From Brienomyrus brachyistius (lineage: Eukaryota; Chordata; Actinopteri; Osteoglossiformes; Mormyridae), in NCBI RefSeq assembly GCF_023856365.1, contig NC_064544.1, positions 27,841,564 to 27,905,563 on the forward strand: a stretch of DNA of 64,000 nt. Reading direction: 5' to 3'. The notes under the pieces are model-generated. The model saw only the letters and a list, made by a program, of their open reading frames with translations. It made no database searches and had not been told where the DNA came from. The position numbers and the translations under genes are program-made. This document shows positions 59,946 to 64,000 of this stretch, piece after piece; within the stretch, counting starts at the first letter, position 1; the number at the start of each line of letters is the position of its first letter.

Positions 59946-60363
59946 CTGCACCCACCACCCCAAGCTTCGCTCTCACCTGTATGTGCGTGTGCATGTCTCA
60001 AAGGAGAGCAAGATGCATCTATACGCATACGTGTACAAACAGCAAATACATCATCATTTCATTTCATCAGCGCAAGTCTCTATTTACAAGCATGCAGGGA
60101 GGAACAGATTGCAGAGAGCAAGGGCGTAACGCCAGGGCAGACACGGTACAGCGCGGCCTGCTCCAGCAGACCACATCCAGCTCTGCACATGTGTATTTAG
60201 CATTTTACTTCTCAAACAGTTTACTGGCCTTTACGCAACAACCGGAACAGCAAGGTGCTGAGCGCCAGACACACACAGAAAGCCGTCAAAGCAAAGAAAA
60301 TACAGACCTACCCAGTCCTTAATCAATCAACAGTCAGACAACTCACTCTCTCTCCTTCTCTAT

Positions 60364-60372
60364 TTCACACCA

Positions 60373-60411
<39 letters not shown>

Positions 60412-60430
60412 ACCCACACACCCACACCAC
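60364..60430. repeat. (CA)n microsatellite with CCACC interruptions
   Basis: Tandem CA units with short ACCAC interruptions at both ends. Confidence 0.93.
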
Positions 60431-63400
60431 AAATTAAACACTTGAAGCTACACGTAGAATTCTTATCCATGATGTATTCGGAAAGTAACTTTCCTGGTCA
60501 ACAAAGGAATCCTCCCTCTTAAACCTCCTTACGTATTTTGATAAAAAGTGTAATTAAGAGAAATGCTTGTCGTCTGGGCCCAATAAAAAATTATAATACA
60601 GGAATCAATGTGGAACTAATATTTGAACAAGTTTCGAATTAACAAGCAGTTCTATTGGATACTATATGCATACATAAAATACTTTACATATACAGAATAA
60701 TACAAAATAAAGATCTGCAAATGTAGAAATCTCAGCATGGGAAGAGTACAGCTCTACCACTAACCTATACACACAGCCTGACACGTTCACATTGCATTGA
60801 TTCAGACTTTCTGTAGCCACATATCAATATTGCACCAATCCAAATTTCCACTAAGCCTGCAGTGACACCAATGACAGGGTGCTGGCTGGACTTTGTGCCC
60901 TAAATCCCCCATGGCCTACAATGAAGCCGCCCCTAGTAACATCACTCACCATTAATGTTTGCTGCTTCATATTAAGCTGAATTTAGCATTTCTTTTATAT
61001 TAAGAAAATCAGCACAAACTACAGTAGAAATGATTACCCATGTAAGATTCCCCTGCCGGCCACAACAATGATAATCAATGGTTATTTCCAGCAGCAAAGT
61101 ATCAGAGAGCTTTCATTACAGATCCATGTCACCATTTCCTGACCTAGGATTCTGGCCTGGAGGGAAGAGACTCAAGGAGAATGAAACAAACTCAACTCAT
61201 GGACTGAGTCAGTGTGGTTCTAAGGAGGCAGACCCAAGGAGATCCTGAACAGAATGCGTCTTTCTTAAACAACATAACGGCGCTCATGCCCTGACCATGA
61301 GCACCCAGACACCCTTCTGGAGTTGTGTTTCAACAGGACTTCAAAGGCCCTCAGTGAAACCAGGAGTGAGAAGAACGATGACTTGTTTGAGTAGAGGAAA
61401 GAGGGTTGAAAGGTGGCGAGCCAACGGGAGAGAACAGATTGAAGACGTCATACCTCCCCCAAGGGATACGGACAGGGCACCGAGAGTAGGGAGGTCTGTG
61501 GTGGAGACACAGCACAGAGTCCCACATGAAACACTGGCTCCAATGCAAGACAGACACCTAGCCCCTTGAAAAAGGCCACGGCCAGACAAGACGGGCTGGT
61601 GGAGCTGGGGGGGGGGGGGAGGCTAAGCTTTGCTGTGGTGGAACTAGGAGATGAAGGACCTTTCTTGGCTCAGAAGAAAATGGGGGCAGACAGGCAACAG
61701 AACTGACACTACGGTCAAGAGAGCGGCAAGGAGGGAATCTGGAATATCAGACGGTAAATCGAGGAACAGAAAAGAATACGGCTATGAAATAACGAATGAA
61801 AATACACAAATGCAAGCTAAATTCTCAGAGCAGCACAGGAGATAATATGGTGCGCAACAGCACAGGAGCACCACCCGATGCAGACTGCAGACCAGCTCGG
61901 AAAGCACTGGAATGCACGCAGGCAGCAAAGCGGCCCAGGCCATCCAGAACGGCCCCGCCACGTGAGAATGTACAATTCCCGACAGTAAACGACATGGGCG
62001 GCTGGGCCTGCTACCAGCGAGGGCAAGACGTTGGCGGCTGGATGCAAAGGATAGAGAGAGAGAGATGGAGGAGGATTAAGTCAGAGGCTTGGACGGGACC
62101 ACAATAATGCTCTGGTGAGGTCCACATTTCCAGTACTGTGGATGGCCACAGCTCCCGCAGAGCAAGAGGCCGAGTGACTCGAGGGATGCCAAGACTGAAG
62201 GTACAATGCATGAGATCACGCTGTGGTAGCAGGGACGGCCCCTTAACTAAAAGCCAAATGCTGAGCAGTACTCCTGAATATGTATGTCTAACTGGAGCCT
62301 AATGCCCTGCGAATTTCTGGGATAAGTGAAATCAATCTCACAGTAAAATATCACTTGTTCATCTAAAGCACAGCAAAGCCAAAAAAAAAAGCCAAACAAA
62401 AGATATTGTGTGCATTAAATTCTCATTTTAGCGGTTTAAAGGATGGGAAAACTCAACAAAATAAGGCACAAAAGCAAAACCAATGGTGGAAAGATCTCTT
62501 AATATGGTCCTCACATCACATCTCCATGCCTCAGGAATGGTCTGAAAAAATCAACGCAAGTCAAAAGAACAGAGGAGCATCCCAAGTAAGATGTGGGGTT
62601 TAACACTGAGAGGCTAACTTCAATGCTCAATGAAGGGGGCGACAACACACAGGCAACAGGTTGTAACACTGTCATTCCACGGTGGAGTGGCAGTAGGCAG
62701 AGGGCCTTTCTGGGACTTGAAGTAGGTTGAGGTTTTGAGGAGTAGAAAAGTAGACTGGATTCTTATCCCAACTGTCCTTCACACGACTCCCAAGAGATTC
62801 TCCACTGGAGAGTCGTCACTGTTTCCTGCTGGTTTTGTTTCTTTGGGAAATCCAAGAGCCTGTAAACTTACTCAAAATCAGTGCTGTGTGGACCACCGCT
62901 CTAAGATCCTGGTGACGCACAGAGGACAAACCCAGAAAGCTGAGGGATGGAGACACTTGCTCTCCTTATATATGGAGAGTTCTCCAAATGATGGAGTGGT
63001 GGAACAATGACATCATAGCAAATACAAGGTGAACATTGTAGTGGACCACTGGGTTAAGACCCAAAGGGATATTAATAATTAATAATTGTTACTAACACAT
63101 ATACAGTAAAATTAATACTATTACTAAAACCATTGCTAATGAAGTGTTCCTCCCATTCCTGACTGAATCAGTTACTGGGTGCTGTGGTTTTTTTTAAAAC
63201 CAGCCAAGAGGAATCAGCCATTGCCTTCTAATTATTGGTGCAGAGATCCGTGGCACCACAGACAGTCCCTATCCCACGCCTGAAGTCCTGCTGAACGTAA
63301 TCTTCCTAAACCTTTCCCTTGAACTTCTGGAGGGTAATCTTCTGTACTATCATTTCTCCATTACGTTCCTCATCTGTTTTCCTTTATACCCAATGGCCTT

Positions 63401-64000
63401 TCTTACCTAGCTACGCCCTCTCCGGATACAAGTCTGGCAGACACACGAGGCCGCTTTCCGCAGACCAGCAACGTCCAAACAACCTTCCGAGATGCAACGT
63501 TCACAGCTGCTGCCAAAACCGAGCACGACACTGAAAAATAAGGTGCCATATCATTGTGCCCTAGCAGCACATCAAAAGTAGGGCCATGTTGCTCTTCAGT
63601 AACATCTATGAGAGTCTATAAGCATGCCACCATGCTGCCCGGCAGACAACATACCTGGCTGCTTGGCTGGTCCCTACACACGGCTTGTGTGTTTGCGAGT
63701 GTGTGCGTCAGTGTGTGCACCTCCAGTAACTGGATATTAGCAAATCATTCCTCCCTACTTCACAGGGAATCCAATGTGTTTCTCATTAATCAGCGAGCTT
63801 GACTGTCGGGACTACAGAGGTCTGATGGAAACTGTACTGCTGTATCCCTGAGGCACTGCGGAGAGAGGGAGAGAAATGGGAGACATGGAAAAGACTAGAG
63901 GGAGGGGGGGGAAAAAATGAGGGACAGGAAAGAAAAGGAGAGAGACTAGAATGGAAAGGGAAGGAAGGCTTGATACGCGGAATGAGAAAGGGGGAGGGAA

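Larger units (their letters stand above)
59422..64000 (-). other. exoc6b: exoc6b upstream intron to the window end
   Basis: The minus strand was read for the next exoc6b exon (human text around DFLESIRKHSDKIGETAMK) and nothing convincing was found, so the intron probably continues past the window. It contains the GT/AC inverted array (59571-59686), a SINE fragment (59860-59945), a CA repeat (60364-60430) and a 13-nt G run (61607-61619). Confidence 0.65.

Noticed and set aside
60950..60976. Possible 27-nt minus-strand microexon (LNMKQQTLM) with a gtgagt donor, upstream of the linker exon
   Set aside because: The acceptor tract is weak and AT-rich, and the similarity to the human AMKQ text is only three residues; a gtgagt by chance is expected several times in this window.

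Overview
The window reads as vertebrate, most likely teleost fish, genomic DNA. It is intron-rich and full of simple repeats and long G homopolymers. Its interspersed elements have the ends typical of fish genomes: a Tc1-type inverted repeat, short hAT-type MITEs with 8-bp target duplications, a tRNA-like SINE, and a retroposon ending in a GGAT-type tail. I see no bacterial or viral genes, and most open frames are chance readings.

One protein-coding gene is supported: the 3' three quarters of an exocyst SEC15-family gene on the minus strand. I assign it to exoc6b rather than exoc6 from the C-terminal residues (MKDTSRKNNVFAQFRKNERD, then a tail ending in SAQQS). Sixteen GT-AG exons run from 59421 down to the stop codon at 13041-13043, plus a candidate 30-nt microexon. 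The first roughly 220 residues and the promoter lie beyond position 64000. The encoded part covers the variable acidic linker, the middle region and the whole helical C-terminal domain, which in Drosophila Sec15 binds Rab11. A long 3'UTR probably ends near 11260.

Layout: 1-182 is the tail of an interspersed repeat. 183-11260 is 3' intergenic DNA with a SINE-like repeat (about 7090-7535) and a Tc1-type element carrying a SINE (9836-10325). 11260-13040 is the 3'UTR. 13041-16016 holds the last two coding exons with a hAT MITE between them. 16017-32514 is a 16.5-kb intron. 32515-35570 holds two exons. 35571-43054 is an intron with a 41-bp minisatellite, a retroposon with a 10-bp target duplication, and the candidate microexon. 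43055-51774 is the dense exon cluster. 51775-59247 contains one exon, a 52-nt G tract and a 1.3-kb CCTCCT/CACGCGTG satellite. 59248-59421 is the most upstream exon in view, followed by intron to the window end.

The main surprise is a pair of indels in two neighbouring conserved exons: +1 nt at about 51719-51722 and +2 nt at about 50637-50641. Each breaks the frame, but together they restore it, so about 34 conserved residues are read in another frame without a stop. This is either an assembly error or an unusual compensated frameshift. Other items worth checking are the microexon, the satellite that is open in all three plus-strand frames and G-rich in the sense RNA beside a splice acceptor, and the excess of G runs on the template strand.
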